The notes under the pieces: generated by a model | Databases searched by the model: none | Told to the model about the DNA's origin: nothing | The model's input: the letters and a program-made list of their open reading frames with translations, nothing else | Assembly: GCA_947500555.1 (NCBI GenBank) | Contig: CANMSE010000001.1 | Coordinates: forward strand, 992,001 to 1,056,000 | Length of the DNA stretch: 64,000 bases | From: an uncultured Fulvivirga sp. | Lineage (GTDB): Bacteria > Bacteroidota > Bacteroidia > Cytophagales > Cyclobacteriaceae | Reading direction: 5' to 3' | Made by a program: the position numbers and the translations under genes | In this document: positions 42,787 to 52,358 of the stretch, piece by piece | Layout: each line of letters opens with the position of its first letter | Position numbering within the stretch: the stretch's first letter is position 1

Positions 42787-44007
42787 ATGAAAAAGATTTT
42801 GAGTTTATTAGCTGCATTCGGGGTAATGTTTTACCTCTCTTCTTGTAGCGATGATGATGACCCTGTTACTCCAGTAACACCTCCTACTACAGATGATTTT
42901 GTTATTACTGGAAATATAACGGAAGACGTTACTTGGGAATCAGGCAATGTGTACACATTAAGCACTAGAGTTATTGTAGAGTCAGGTGTTACTTTAACAA
43001 TTGAGTCAGGAGTAATTATTAAAGGAGCCGCAGGCACTGGAGCTAATTCTACTGCATTGTTGGTAGCCAGAGGAGCTACCTTAAATGCAGTTGGAACAGC
43101 TACAGCACCAATTATATTTACTTCAGTAGCTGATGAAATCGAGCCAGGCGAGATAGCAAGTCCGAACCTAACTGATGATGTAAATGGTCTTTGGGGTGGT
43201 TTGATCGTACTAGGAAACGCAAGAATTTCCGCTGATAATGAGGCTGAACAAATAGAAGGTATTCCTGCATCTGATGCTAATGGGTTATATGGAGGTACTA
43301 ATGATGCTGATAACTCTGGTACTATTCGATATGTATCTGTACGTCATGGCGGTACGAACATTGGTGAAGGAAATGAAATCAACGGAATCACTTTAGGTGG
43401 TGTTGGATCTGGAACTACAATAGATCACGTAGAAGTTGTTGGGAATCAGGATGATGGTATTGAGTGGTTTGGTGGAACCGTAAATGTCTCTGATGCACTT
43501 GTTTGGAGCACTGGAGATGATGCTATTGATACTGACCAGGCATGGGCTGGAACATTGGATAACTTTATAGTAATTAACGCTGGAGATGAAGCGTTCGAAT
43601 TAGATGGCCCAGAGGGTTCTTATGTGGGCGCAGGTCATACATTGACTAACGGATCTATTAAAGTAGCAGGAGCTAGTGGATTGATTGACTTTGATGAAAC
43701 AACTGATGTGAGTATGACCAATATCTACTTCTTTGATTTAGATGATTCTCAAGATGTAGAAGAGTATGATCTTTATTCTGCGAATACAAATGGCTTTAGC
43801 GTTTCAAGCTTTGAGTCTACTTTACCTTTCGAAGTGGATGAAGATGGAGATAGAACTTCTACTACAACCACATTAGATGCAAGTTTTAAAGATGGATTAG
43901 ATGCTTTAGTAACTGAGGTAAGTGCTGGGTCTAATACAGTTGGAGCAGACGTTTCAGAGTTTGCATTTACAACGGCAAGTGTTACAGGTAACCTTGATGA
44001 TTTTTAA
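42787..44007 (+). CDS. Beta-helix lipoprotein paired with TonB-dependent receptor
   Basis: 406 residues. Lipobox LSSC followed by SDDDDPVTPV, an acidic surface-export-type signal. A proline/threonine linker leads into a parallel beta-helix with regular turns (ESGVTLTIESGVIIKGAAGTGANSTALLVARGATLNAVGTATAPIIFTS; GTIRYVSVRHGG; IDHVEVVGNQDDGIEWFGGTVNVSDALVWSTGDDAIDTDQ). Such lipoproteins often stand in front of a TonB receptor, which follows here 135 bases downstream after a terminator. The pair probably forms a surface binding and import unit. Ligand unknown. Confidence 0.82.
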   Translation: MKKILSLLAAFGVMFYLSSCSDDDDPVTPVTPPTTDDFVITGNITEDVTWESGNVYTLSTRVIVESGVTLTIESGVIIKGAAGTGANSTALLVARGATLNAVGTATAPIIFTSVADEIEPGEIASPNLTDDVNGLWGGLIVLGNARISADNEAEQIEGIPASDANGLYGGTNDADNSGTIRYVSVRHGGTNIGEGNEINGITLGGVGSGTTIDHVEVVGNQDDGIEWFGGTVNVSDALVWSTGDDAIDTDQAWAGTLDNFIVINAGDEAFELDGPEGSYVGAGHTLTNGSIKVAGASGLIDFDETTDVSMTNIYFFDLDDSQDVEEYDLYSANTNGFSVSSFESTLPFEVDEDGDRTSTTTTLDASFKDGLDALVTEVSAGSNTVGADVSEFAFTTASVTGNLDDF

Positions 44008-44024
44008 TGGTTTAATTTCTAATT

Positions 44025-44054
44025 AAAAGGGGAGGCATAGCCTCCCCTTTTTTT
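44025..44054 (+). terminator. Terminator between beta-helix lipoprotein and TonB receptor
   Basis: AAAAGGGGAGGC-ATA-GCCTCCCCTTTT followed by TTTTG, a 12-bp stem. It implies the two genes have separate promoters or that expression is graded by partial termination. Confidence 0.92.
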
Positions 44055-44142
44055 GTTAACAGTATCTTAATTTAATGATAATATAAAAGTCCACTGTCAG
44101 ATAGTCGAAAAATATACCTTCGCAGAAATTTAATTAAGTACA

Positions 44143-47103
44143 ATGAATATTTATAAGTCAGTTATTTTACTTGCAATGGTGTTATTTACATCATTTGCAT
44201 TTGCACAGAAGGGTACAATAAGGGGCACTGCTATAGATGCAGTTAATGGCGAACCTATGTTTTCAGTTACAATATTAATCGAAGGAACTACCAATGGCGC
44301 GGTTACTGACTTTGACGGGAAGTTTGAGATTAAAGCTGCTCCTGGGACTTACAATTTGGAAGCTTCGTTTATTTCTTACACCACTGTGAAAATAACGGGC
44401 GTTGAAGTTAAAGCTGATGAAGTAACATTGATTGATCAGATATTGATGTCTGAGAATGTGGAGCAGTTAGCCGAAGTTGTGATAACCGCTGAGGCGATAA
44501 GAGATACTGAAGAGGCTTTGCAAACAGTAAAAAGAAAATCTGCCAATGTATTAGACGGAATATCTGCTGCTAGCTTTAGAAAAATAGGAGACGGTGATGC
44601 AGCATCTGCGGCTAAACGAATTACTGGTGTTTCTATTGAAGGCGGTAAATACGTATTTGTTCGTGGCCTAGGAGATCGATATTCAAAAACTCTTTTAAAT
44701 GGAATGGATGTGCCTGGTTTAGATCCTGATAAAAACTCTCTGCAAATTGACCTGTTCCCTACTAATATTCTAAATAATATCATGGTGGCTAAGTCATTTA
44801 CAGCGGACTTACCGGCAGACTTTACGGGAGGCATGGTAGATATTGAGACTAAGGATATTCCAGATGTAAAATCATTAAATATACAAGGGGGTTTTGGTTT
44901 TAACCCAAACATGCATTTCAATGAGAACTATTTAACATATGATGGTAGTTCAACTGATTTTCTAGGATTCGATAATGGTAAAAGAGATATTCCTTTTACT
45001 GATTCAGAACTTTTAAATGCAGATGGAACTGCTATTCGAAGAGCAAATCCAAGCTCTCCAGAAGGACAAGCATTGTCTACACAATTGAGAAAGTTTGACA
45101 AGCAATTAAGTGCTGTTAGACAAAATAGCTTCATGGATTTTAACTTCGGTTTTTCGCTTGGAAATCAGTTTGAGGTAGGATCTAAAACAATGGGTTACTC
45201 TGCAGCAATGACCTACAAAAATCAGACTCGATTTTATGAGGATGCTGTATACGGTAGAGCAGGATTAGCTCAAGACCCTAATGTGACTGAGTTAGAGCAA
45301 CGCGAGTTTCAGCAAGGAGATCAAGGCGAGAATGAAGTGTTATTAGGCGGAATGGTAGGTTTATCATTAAAAGGTGATGTAGCTAAATACCGCTTGAATG
45401 TGATGCGACTTCAAAACGGTGAGCAGCGTACAGGTATTTTTGGCTTTGTGGGGCAAGATGAAGGATCAGATTTTATTAGTTACCAACACAATTTAGAATA
45501 CACAGAACGCCAAATGAATAATATTTTGTTAAGTGGTGAGTATTTCTTGCCGGAGTCTGATTGGAAGTTAGAATGGAGAGTGTCACCAACATTGTCTAAA
45601 ATAACTGAGCCGGATATTAGATTTACGAGATATGAAATCAGGGGTATCCAGCCGGATGAAGTAGATGATGTTTCAAATATTGCCGAGTTAATTGACAGAG
45701 AAGGAACAGAGTTATCAATTACAACTGAAGGGGGATTTCCTGAAAGAATTTGGAGAGATCTAGAAGAGGTTAATCTTTCATCTAGAGCCGATGCTACAAA
45801 AGAATATCAATTCAGAGAAAAAGAAGCTAAGTTGAAGTTTGGGTTCAGAAGTACTGTTAAGAACCGGGATTATGCTATTCGCAGAAATCAAATCTTTGTT
45901 GATAGCGATATAGATCTTACTGGTAATCCTGACGAGTTATTTTTAGAAGAAAACTTGTGGTATAATGACGAAGGAAATTTCTTAGGAAATGCAGGCAACT
46001 ATTTTTTACCTGACTATGTTCCAAGAAATTCTAATGCATTTGAATCTACTATTAATAATTTTGCAGCTTACGTTTCGAATGAATTTGTTCCTGTAAAAAA
46101 CTTAAAAGCTGTTATTGGTATAAGAGCTGAAAACTATGTGCAGACTTATACAGGTATTAATCAAAGAGGAGATATAGAGTTGGATAATGAAGAGGTTATT
46201 GAAGAGTTTGAACTTTATCCAACGGTCAACCTTATTTATTCTTTGAATGAAAATCAAAACTTAAGAGCATCTTACTCAAGAACAACCGCTAGATTTTCTT
46301 TTAAAGAAGCTTCTTTTGCTGAAATCTTTGATCCATTAACAGGCAGAACCTTTATCGGTTCATTAGCACCAATAGAAGATGGAGATCAGGTATTATGGGA
46401 TGGAAATATTCAATCTTCGCTTATCGATAACTTTGATTTACGATGGGAGATCTTTCAGCGTAGAGGCCAGTTAATTTCCTTCAGTGGTTTTTATAAGCAG
46501 TTCTCCAATGCTATAGAATTGGTACAGCTTTCTACGGCAGATAATAACTTCCAAGTTCAGAATGTTGGTGATGCTTCAGTAATAGGTGGTGAAGTTGAGT
46601 TGAGACAAAGCTTAGGCATAATTACTCCGTCTCTTGAAAATCTTACTTTTTCTGGAAATTTCTCCTTGATTCATTCTGAAATTGAAATGAGTGATGCAGA
46701 GTTTTTAACTCGTGTTGAGAATCAAAGAACGGGTGATACTATTGATAGAACACGAGATTTTCAAGGTCAGGCTCCTTTCATTCTTAACTTAGGTTTTGGA
46801 TATGCTGGAATCACTAATGGATTCGAAGCAGGTCTTTATTATAATGTACAAGGGCCAACATTAACAGTTACAGGTGCAGCAGACAAGCCAGATGTTTACA
46901 CTGTACCTTTTCACAGCTTAAATTTTAATTTGAATAAAACGTTAGGTGCAGACCAAAAGTTAAGTTTAGGCTTAAAGGTAAATAATATCTTAAATGATAA
47001 GCGAGAGCAAGAATTCCAATCATTTGAGTCAGATAATAGACTATTTGAAAGCTTGGCTCCCGGCAGACAGTTTAGTATGAGTATCAGATATAGAGTATTT
47101 TAA
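44143..47103 (+). CDS. TonB-dependent outer-membrane receptor with CarboxypepD_reg-like domain
   Basis: 986 residues. Signal peptide (VILLAMVLFTSFAFAQ), an N-terminal CarboxypepD_reg-like extension (GTIRGTAIDAVNGEPMFSVTILIEGTTNGAVTDFDGKFEIKAAPGTYNLEASF), a plug domain (KYVFVRGLGDRYSKTLLNGMDVPGLDP, FTADLPADFTGGMVDIETKD), and a beta-barrel ending in MSIRYRVF with the terminal Phe. It imports a substrate with TonB energy. No SusD-like partner is present, so glycan import of the Sus kind is not indicated; the beta-helix lipoprotein upstream may be its surface partner. Confidence 0.92.
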   Translation: MNIYKSVILLAMVLFTSFAFAQKGTIRGTAIDAVNGEPMFSVTILIEGTTNGAVTDFDGKFEIKAAPGTYNLEASFISYTTVKITGVEVKADEVTLIDQILMSENVEQLAEVVITAEAIRDTEEALQTVKRKSANVLDGISAASFRKIGDGDAASAAKRITGVSIEGGKYVFVRGLGDRYSKTLLNGMDVPGLDPDKNSLQIDLFPTNILNNIMVAKSFTADLPADFTGGMVDIETKDIPDVKSLNIQGGFGFNPNMHFNENYLTYDGSSTDFLGFDNGKRDIPFTDSELLNADGTAIRRANPSSPEGQALSTQLRKFDKQLSAVRQNSFMDFNFGFSLGNQFEVGSKTMGYSAAMTYKNQTRFYEDAVYGRAGLAQDPNVTELEQREFQQGDQGENEVLLGGMVGLSLKGDVAKYRLNVMRLQNGEQRTGIFGFVGQDEGSDFISYQHNLEYTERQMNNILLSGEYFLPESDWKLEWRVSPTLSKITEPDIRFTRYEIRGIQPDEVDDVSNIAELIDREGTELSITTEGGFPERIWRDLEEVNLSSRADATKEYQFREKEAKLKFGFRSTVKNRDYAIRRNQIFVDSDIDLTGNPDELFLEENLWYNDEGNFLGNAGNYFLPDYVPRNSNAFESTINNFAAYVSNEFVPVKNLKAVIGIRAENYVQTYTGINQRGDIELDNEEVIEEFELYPTVNLIYSLNENQNLRASYSRTTARFSFKEASFAEIFDPLTGRTFIGSLAPIEDGDQVLWDGNIQSSLIDNFDLRWEIFQRRGQLISFSGFYKQFSNAIELVQLSTADNNFQVQNVGDASVIGGEVELRQSLGIITPSLENLTFSGNFSLIHSEIEMSDAEFLTRVENQRTGDTIDRTRDFQGQAPFILNLGFGYAGITNGFEAGLYYNVQGPTLTVTGAADKPDVYTVPFHSLNFNLNKTLGADQKLSLGLKVNNILNDKREQEFQSFESDNRLFESLAPGRQFSMSIRYRVF

Positions 47104-47125
47104 CCTGATTTATGACAATAAAGCT

Positions 47126-47157
47126 AAAAGGGAGTCTTAAGACTCCCTTTTTTTATT
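47126..47157. terminator. Bidirectional terminator between TonB receptor and LprI-like gene
   Basis: AAAAGGGAGTC-TTAA-GACTCCCTTTTTTT, with A-run on one side and T-run on the other, so it can serve both converging genes. Confidence 0.9.
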
Positions 47158-47536
47158 TTATAGATGTAGGGCATTCATCGCCTTTATTACCATCAAGCCA
47201 CATACTTAATTCTTTAGCTCTGAGTTTGGTAAGCTTGGTTAATTCTTTGCATTTGCATTGATTGTAGGTTTTGCCATAGGTTTCTTCATAGTATCGTTTT
47301 TCCTTTGGGTATAGTGAGCGAATATGTCGATTCGTGTATTGAATCCAGTAAACCTGAGCGTCTTGAAGCCGTTTTAAAAAACGCTCATCATCAGCATACT
47401 GCTTTTTGATTTCATTATGTACGGTAAGCATTTCTAAGTCGGCTGCATCTAGATCCGAGCAGTAATTTTCAAAGTCTGATTTAACAGAACAAGAAAGTGA
47501 AGTAAAAAGAGATATCACCAATAAAGTATATTTCAT
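47153..47536 (-). CDS. Lipoprotein with LprI/DUF1311-like domain
   Basis: Start taken at the second Met (MKYTLLVISLFTSLSCS), 127 residues; the first Met is three codons earlier. Lipobox SLSC. The mature part (DAADLEMLTVHNEIKKQYADDERFLKRLQDAQVYWIQYTNRHIRSLYP) resembles the lysozyme-inhibitor LprI N-terminal fold (DUF1311), including the Q..W..Y pattern and conserved cysteines (CKC near residue 100, C at the end). Predicted periplasmic membrane-anchored protein; true inhibitor activity is not shown. Confidence 0.7.
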   Translation of the reverse strand: MKYTLLVISLFTSLSCSVKSDFENYCSDLDAADLEMLTVHNEIKKQYADDERFLKRLQDAQVYWIQYTNRHIRSLYPKEKRYYEETYGKTYNQCKCKELTKLTKLRAKELSMWLDGNKGDECPTSIK

Positions 47537-47754
47537 AATGTTCAATTTAGATGATTTATAAAACTACTCAATCAACTGCTGCAAGCTGAAATTTATATTT
47601 TAAATTTTGGTTAAGATACACCTGTCTTGGTCTAAGGTATGCAGATTGGTTCCAATCGAACATTACCAACCGACCTTGCGAGATTCAATTGAGCTTAAGT
47701 CTTAGCAAATCCATTGCTCATTTTGTACATTAGATTAATATTTTAAGGTTAGCT

Positions 47755-48918
47755 ATGTTCAAAAAATACTTTCTTTACTGTCTATGGTTGTGCTGTTTTG
47801 TAAGCTTTAGTTCTTACGGGCAAGGCAGTGATAATTTTTATTATGTAGTGATAGGAGGATTTGCTTCTGAAGATAATGCAATACGGTTTACAGATAATGC
47901 CAGAGCCTCATTTTCAGATGCCAACTATGCATTGAATGCACAGCGACAGATCTTCTATGTATATGCTTTGAGGACGTCCGATAGAGCAGAAGCATCGGCA
48001 TTGGCCAAAAAGGCACGTGCTATGGGTGAATTTTCAGGTACCTGGGTATTTCTAGGAACCTTGGAAGAAGTTTTTGTAGATGAACCTGAGGAAGAAATTG
48101 TCAATGTACCTGATCAAATAGAAGAGGTTGTGGTAACCGAGGTGGTGGAAGAACTTCAAGAAATAGTCGAGGAGCCGATTCAAGATGAACCTGAAGAAGT
48201 AGCACCAGTAAAAGCTAATGAGCGACCTTTTGAGTTTAGTCTCACGAGTGCTAATACTGGAGAAAAAGTATTTGGACAGGTTTATATTGCTGAACAGCGT
48301 GAGTCGAATGACTTCCAAACCTATGATGGGAATGAGCAAGTCTATGTAAAGCAACCTGCCAATAGGGCACAAACCTATAGCATGGTAATAAACGCCCCGG
48401 GCTATGAGCCACTGGAGACCACACTGGATTATAAGGCTTACACGGAAGATAGTGTAGAGACTGGAGAGACGGTAGTTGTAGATGTACAATTAATAAGATC
48501 GAAAAAAGGGAATTATATAGAGTTCAATAAGGTCAATTTTTTGATTAATGCGGCATTATTTACGCCAGATTCAGAAACAGAACTTAACGCGTTTGCAGAC
48601 TTGTTGAAAAAAAATCCAAAATATAAAATCAGAGTTCATGGGCATTGCAATGGTAAATTCGATCGTAATGGAGTAATAAAAGGAGATAGCCCTGGTTTTT
48701 TTGCTACAAATCCTGGCAATAAAGAACAATCGATGTCTGCGAAGAAGTTTACACAATACAGAGCTGAAGTAGTAAAAGAATACCTGGTAGCCCAAGGGAT
48801 TTCTTCTAAGCGCATAAAAACCGCAGGTGATGGGGGCAATGCCATGCTTTTTCCATCGAACGGGCCGTTGGCGAAACTTAATGATCGAGTAGAAATTGAA
48901 ATTATAAAAGGCAAGTAA
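47755..48918 (+). CDS. SPOR/OmpA-family envelope protein
   Basis: 387 residues. Signal peptide (CLWLCCFVSFSSYGQG). Residues 25-105 look SPOR-like (FYYVVIGGFASEDNAIRFTDNARASFSDANYALNAQRQIFYVYALR), a fold that binds denuded peptidoglycan glycan strands. An acidic valine/glutamate linker (about 105-160) is followed by a beta domain and the C-terminal OmpA peptidoglycan-binding domain (IRVHGHCNGKFDRNGV, FTQYRAEVVKEYLVAQGISSKRIKTAGDGG). Likely links outer membrane and wall; two separate wall-binding domains in one protein are notable. Confidence 0.82.
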   Translation: MFKKYFLYCLWLCCFVSFSSYGQGSDNFYYVVIGGFASEDNAIRFTDNARASFSDANYALNAQRQIFYVYALRTSDRAEASALAKKARAMGEFSGTWVFLGTLEEVFVDEPEEEIVNVPDQIEEVVVTEVVEELQEIVEEPIQDEPEEVAPVKANERPFEFSLTSANTGEKVFGQVYIAEQRESNDFQTYDGNEQVYVKQPANRAQTYSMVINAPGYEPLETTLDYKAYTEDSVETGETVVVDVQLIRSKKGNYIEFNKVNFLINAALFTPDSETELNAFADLLKKNPKYKIRVHGHCNGKFDRNGVIKGDSPGFFATNPGNKEQSMSAKKFTQYRAEVVKEYLVAQGISSKRIKTAGDGGNAMLFPSNGPLAKLNDRVEIEIIKGK

Positions 48919-48997
48919 CTTTAGTCAATCCAAAGCTTCATTCCATAAAAACTTTTAGCCGACTTAACCGTTCTTTTCCTGACTAATAGAATATTTA

Positions 48998-49906
48998 ATG
49001 TCTAAAACAATACTTATCACTGGAGGTACCGGACTTGTAGGAAGCCGACTTACAGAATTATTACTTGAAAAGGGTCATAAGGTGAAATATCTTTCACGTT
49101 CGGCAGGTGTTAAAAATGGTATCCAATCTTATAAATGGGACATTAATAAAAGTGAGATTGACTCTGAGGCTTTCAAAGAAGTTGATGGTATTATTCATCT
49201 GGCGGGTGCTGGAGTAGCGGATAAAAAATGGACAGCAGAACGTAAAAAGGAGATTTTAGAGAGTCGTACGAATAGTACCTCTTTGTTGAGGAATACGCTG
49301 AATAGCATAGATCATCAAGTTACCTCATTTGTATCTGCTTCTGCCATAGGTTATTATGGATGGGATACAGGTGGTGTTTGGGTGAAAGAAGGGAGTAGGT
49401 TTGGTGATGACTTTCTGGCAACAGTCACGAAGGCCTGGGAAGAAGAAGTAGATCAAATAGCAGAACTGGGCATAAGAACAGCTAAGCTTCGTATAGGTAT
49501 TGTTTTTAGCGAAAAAGGAGGCGCGCTCTATGAGTTGGCAAAACCCATCAAGATGGGAGCTGGAGCACCACTAGGAAGTGGCGACCAATATATGAGTTGG
49601 ATTCACATTGACGATCTATGCAAAATGTTTATTCATGCCACAGAAAGTAGTGATGTAGAAGGAGTATTCAATGCCGTTGGACCCAACCCTGAAACTAATC
49701 AAGTTATAACCAAAAAGGTTGCAAAGGTTTTAGATAAACCTTGTTTTTTGCCTAATGTCCCATCCTTCATCCTAAAAATAATTTTAGGTAAAAGAGCTGC
49801 AATGATACTTGGTGGTAGCAGAGTGTCTTCTGAAAAGATTGTTACCACAGGCTTTCAGTTTTCTTACCCGGAGCTGGAACCTGCACTTAAAGATTTATTA
49901 ACCTGA
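48998..49906 (+). CDS. TIGR01777-family NAD-dependent epimerase/dehydratase
   Basis: 302 residues. Atypical extended SDR: N-terminal Rossmann ILITGGTGLVGSRLTELLLEKGHKV, FVSASAIGYYGWDTG with the active-site Tyr, and the family C-terminal domain ending FQFSYPELEPALKDLL. The GAGAPLGSGDQYMSWIHIDDL block is diagnostic. The cellular role of this family is not known; in some bacteria it is linked with cell division or stress. It stands alone between OmpA and LOG genes. Confidence 0.9.
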   Translation: MSKTILITGGTGLVGSRLTELLLEKGHKVKYLSRSAGVKNGIQSYKWDINKSEIDSEAFKEVDGIIHLAGAGVADKKWTAERKKEILESRTNSTSLLRNTLNSIDHQVTSFVSASAIGYYGWDTGGVWVKEGSRFGDDFLATVTKAWEEEVDQIAELGIRTAKLRIGIVFSEKGGALYELAKPIKMGAGAPLGSGDQYMSWIHIDDLCKMFIHATESSDVEGVFNAVGPNPETNQVITKKVAKVLDKPCFLPNVPSFILKIILGKRAAMILGGSRVSSEKIVTTGFQFSYPELEPALKDLLT

Positions 49907-50083
49907 GCTTTAGTTATTAACTCTGTTGACTAAGACAAAAACGTTCTCATCACGAGTGCGAGCACAGACTCTTCCTTTGAAATTTTTAATCATGAATGAA
50001 AAATGTCCTCAATCTCTATACCTCATTTGATATCTATTGATCAAATAGATTAAGTTTACTCGTATATTTTTTAAACTAAGACT

Positions 50084-50842
50084 ATGGCAGAGAAAAAAAC
50101 AAAACTGGATAATATAAGAACACTTGATGATTTGAATGACGAAGAAAAAAGAATCATTAGAGCGTTTGAAGAGAAAGATTGGAATGAAATAAAAAGCTAT
50201 GACTCCTGGGTAATTTTCAAGGTGATGTCAGAGTTTGTTGAAGGGTTTGAAAAACTTGCTAAAATAGGACCGTGTGTTTCTATATTTGGCTCTGCAAGAA
50301 CGAAACCTGATCATAAATACTATAAAATGGCAGAGGAGATTGCTGCTAAATTGGTACGTCATGGGTATGGGGTGGTAACTGGTGGAGGACCAGGAATAAT
50401 GGAAGCTGGTAATAAGGGAGCAAAAGAACAGGGTGGAAAGTCTGTGGGTTTAAATATCATCCTTCCATTTGAGCAGCAAGGTAATAGTTACATTGACCTT
50501 GATAAACTTATTACTTTTGATTATTTCTTCGTCCGCAAGGTAATGTTTGTCAAATACTCTCAAGGCTTTATCGTAATGCCTGGAGGCTTCGGTACCTTGG
50601 ATGAGCTTTTTGAAGCACTTACCTTGATTCAAACCAAAAAGATTGGAAGATTCCCTATTGTATTGGTGGGCAAAGATTATTGGGTGGGACTGATAGACTG
50701 GATCAAAAAAGCGATGCTCGAGAATGAAAGTAACATTAGTGAGCAAGATTTAGATCTCTTTAAGATTGTAGAAAATGCGACAGAAGCCGTTGCGGCTATT
50801 GATGAGTTCTACTCTAAGTATTTATTAAGCCCTAATTTTTAA
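50084..50842 (+). CDS. LOG-family protein (nucleoside-monophosphate phosphoribohydrolase type)
   Basis: 252 residues. Signature motifs VVTGGGPGIMEAGNKGA and VMPGGFGTLDELFEALTLIQTKK (PGGxGTxxE) are intact. LOG proteins cleave nucleoside 5'-monophosphates to base and ribose-phosphate, and are commonly mis-annotated as lysine decarboxylases. A helical N-terminal extension (about 55 residues) is characteristic of the longer subgroup. Substrate, possibly AMP or modified purine nucleotide, is not determined. Confidence 0.9.
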   Translation: MAEKKTKLDNIRTLDDLNDEEKRIIRAFEEKDWNEIKSYDSWVIFKVMSEFVEGFEKLAKIGPCVSIFGSARTKPDHKYYKMAEEIAAKLVRHGYGVVTGGGPGIMEAGNKGAKEQGGKSVGLNIILPFEQQGNSYIDLDKLITFDYFFVRKVMFVKYSQGFIVMPGGFGTLDELFEALTLIQTKKIGRFPIVLVGKDYWVGLIDWIKKAMLENESNISEQDLDLFKIVENATEAVAAIDEFYSKYLLSPNF

Positions 50843-50860
50843 TACACTCAATTTTTATCA

Positions 50861-50930
50861 TCATTTCGACTGTTAAGAAGAAATCCCCAGTTATTCAGGA
50901 GATTTCTCAGTCATACTTCCTTCGAAATGA
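50861..50930. repeat. Imperfect palindromic element R1 (TCATTTCGA...TCGAAATGA)
   Basis: Outer arms TCATTTCGA (50861-50869) and TTCGAAATGA (50921-50930), inner arms AGAAATCCCC and GGAGATTTCT (one mismatch), so the whole folds as a long hairpin. A related element is at 53425-53501. It occupies most of the gap between the LOG gene and the transglycosylase gene. Confidence 0.65.
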
Positions 50931-50946
50931 AGAAACTTTTTGTAAA

Positions 50947-51885
50947 ATGAAATACCTTCCAATTTCCATATCGCTAGTTTCTTTCTTATTGGTCTGTGCA
51001 TATATCATTTACACCGAAGATCGATTAAAAAGCAATTTTGAACCAACCATGAAGCTTCCTTTAGAAGGAGACATCCCGATAGGATTAACGGAATATAGAA
51101 ATGCAGTATCCCTTGAAATTCCTGATTCAATGGACTTTGCGGGAGAACTAGTACCCCTAAACATTCCCGATGTGAAGGAACGTTTGGACAGGGAACTACA
51201 TATTAACACGTACTGGCATAGCAGTACTATCTATCTCTTGAAAAGAGGAAATCAATGGTTACCAAGGATTGAAAAGATTTTACAGAAGAATGGTATCCCG
51301 GATGACTTTAAGTATTTGACAGCCATAGAAGGAGGGTTTAAGAATGATGTTTCACCAAAAAATGCAGTAGGGTTTTGGCAGATCGTAAAAGATGCCGGTA
51401 AAGAAAATGGATTGGAAATTAGTAAGGATGTTGATGAACGTTATGATCCTATAAAATCTACGGAAGCAGCTTGTAAATACCTTAACAAGGCTTATAAAAA
51501 ATTTGGTAATTGGACTAATGTAGCTGCCTCATATAATCGTGGCATGTCCGGCTTGGAGAGAGCACTTGACAATCAAGAAGTTGATTCTTACTATGACCTG
51601 ATGTTGAATGAAGAGACATCAAGATATGTTTTTAGATTATTAGCTATTAAAGAGATTTTTGAAAATCCGGAGAAGTATGGCTTTGATATAAGCAAAGAGC
51701 ACTTATATGAAGAAGAGAAGATAAAGCATGTTGAAGTGACCTCTGATATCAAGGATTTAGTTCAGTTTGCAAAAGATCAGGGCATCAACTACAAGTTGCT
51801 TAAAAGGCATAATCCCTGGCTGAGAGATGACGATCTAAAAGTTCGAAAGAACAGGGTTTATCAGATTGCAATACCTGTGATTTAA
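50947..51885 (+). CDS. Membrane-anchored lytic transglycosylase (SLT family) with LysM-like tail
   Basis: 312 residues. An N-terminal hydrophobic anchor (YLPISISLVSFLLVCAYIIY) precedes the SLT domain: FKYLTAIEGGFKNDVSPKNAVGFWQIVKDAG carries the catalytic Glu in AIEGGF, with later AASYNRGMSGLERAL. The C-terminal part (VTSDIKDLVQFAKDQGINYKLLKRHNPWLRDDDLKVRKNRVYQIAIP) resembles a LysM-like module of MltD. It cleaves peptidoglycan glycan strands to 1,6-anhydro products. It is flanked by palindromic element R1 upstream and a hairpin downstream. Confidence 0.9.
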   Translation: MKYLPISISLVSFLLVCAYIIYTEDRLKSNFEPTMKLPLEGDIPIGLTEYRNAVSLEIPDSMDFAGELVPLNIPDVKERLDRELHINTYWHSSTIYLLKRGNQWLPRIEKILQKNGIPDDFKYLTAIEGGFKNDVSPKNAVGFWQIVKDAGKENGLEISKDVDERYDPIKSTEAACKYLNKAYKKFGNWTNVAASYNRGMSGLERALDNQEVDSYYDLMLNEETSRYVFRLLAIKEIFENPEKYGFDISKEHLYEEEKIKHVEVTSDIKDLVQFAKDQGINYKLLKRHNPWLRDDDLKVRKNRVYQIAIPVI

Positions 51886-51928
51886 TGACTACAATCTTAA
51901 ACTTGTGTCCCCCACTTGACATCAACAA

Positions 51929-51950
51929 CCCAAAATGATCTTCATTTGGG
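51929..51950 (+). terminator. Hairpin after the transglycosylase gene
   Basis: CCCAAAATGA-TCT-TCATTTGGG with one bulge. No T-run follows, so it may be a weak terminator or mRNA 3' stabiliser ahead of the arsenosugar operon. Confidence 0.4.
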
Positions 51951-52012
51951 ATTAGTTGAATTATAATCTACGTTTATTGTTTTATCTTCATCGACCTATA
52001 AAATATGTGCAT

Positions 52013-52348
52013 ATGAGCAATACTTACTACGACCCGGCAGATTTAAAGAAATTTGGAGATATCGCTGATTTTGAGCCTGAACTGGCCAAGAAGTTTTTTG
52101 ATTATTATGGTGATGTATTCGCAGAGGGGGAACTCACAGTGAGAGAAAAATCTTTGATCGCTTTAGCGGTATCGCATGCTATTCAATGTCCCTACTGTAT
52201 TGATGCTTACACTTCGGATGCTCTACAGAAGGGGACTACTGAAAAGCAGATGATGGAGGCAGTACATGTGGCAGCGGCTATTCGTGGTGGCGCGTCACTT
52301 GTTCATGGTGTGCAAATGATGAATAAGGCTAAAAAGCTTTCGATGTAA
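52013..52348 (+). CDS. Arsenosugar biosynthesis-associated peroxidase-like (CMD-domain) protein
   Basis: ATG at 52013 (MSNTYYDPADLKKFG) is chosen; the listed upstream start is improbable. 111 residues, an AhpD/carboxymuconolactone-decarboxylase fold with the CxxC motif in HAIQCPYCIDAYTSDALQKG. This exact family is named for its co-occurrence with ArsS and ArsM. It sits 10 bases before ArsS, so one transcript is likely. Possible role is thiol or peroxide chemistry protecting arsenic intermediates; activity unproven. Confidence 0.88.
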   Translation: MSNTYYDPADLKKFGDIADFEPELAKKFFDYYGDVFAEGELTVREKSLIALAVSHAIQCPYCIDAYTSDALQKGTTEKQMMEAVHVAAAIRGGASLVHGVQMMNKAKKLSM

Positions 52349-52358
52349 ACTTTAGAAT

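Noticed and set aside
44436-44921. 161-residue minus-strand ORF inside the TonB receptor gene
   Set aside because: Shadow of a strongly supported receptor gene; no start context or protein features.
48052-48489. 145-residue minus-strand ORF inside the SPOR/OmpA gene
   Set aside because: Shadow frame; the apparent hydrophobic and aromatic composition comes from reversing acidic GAA/GAG-rich codons.
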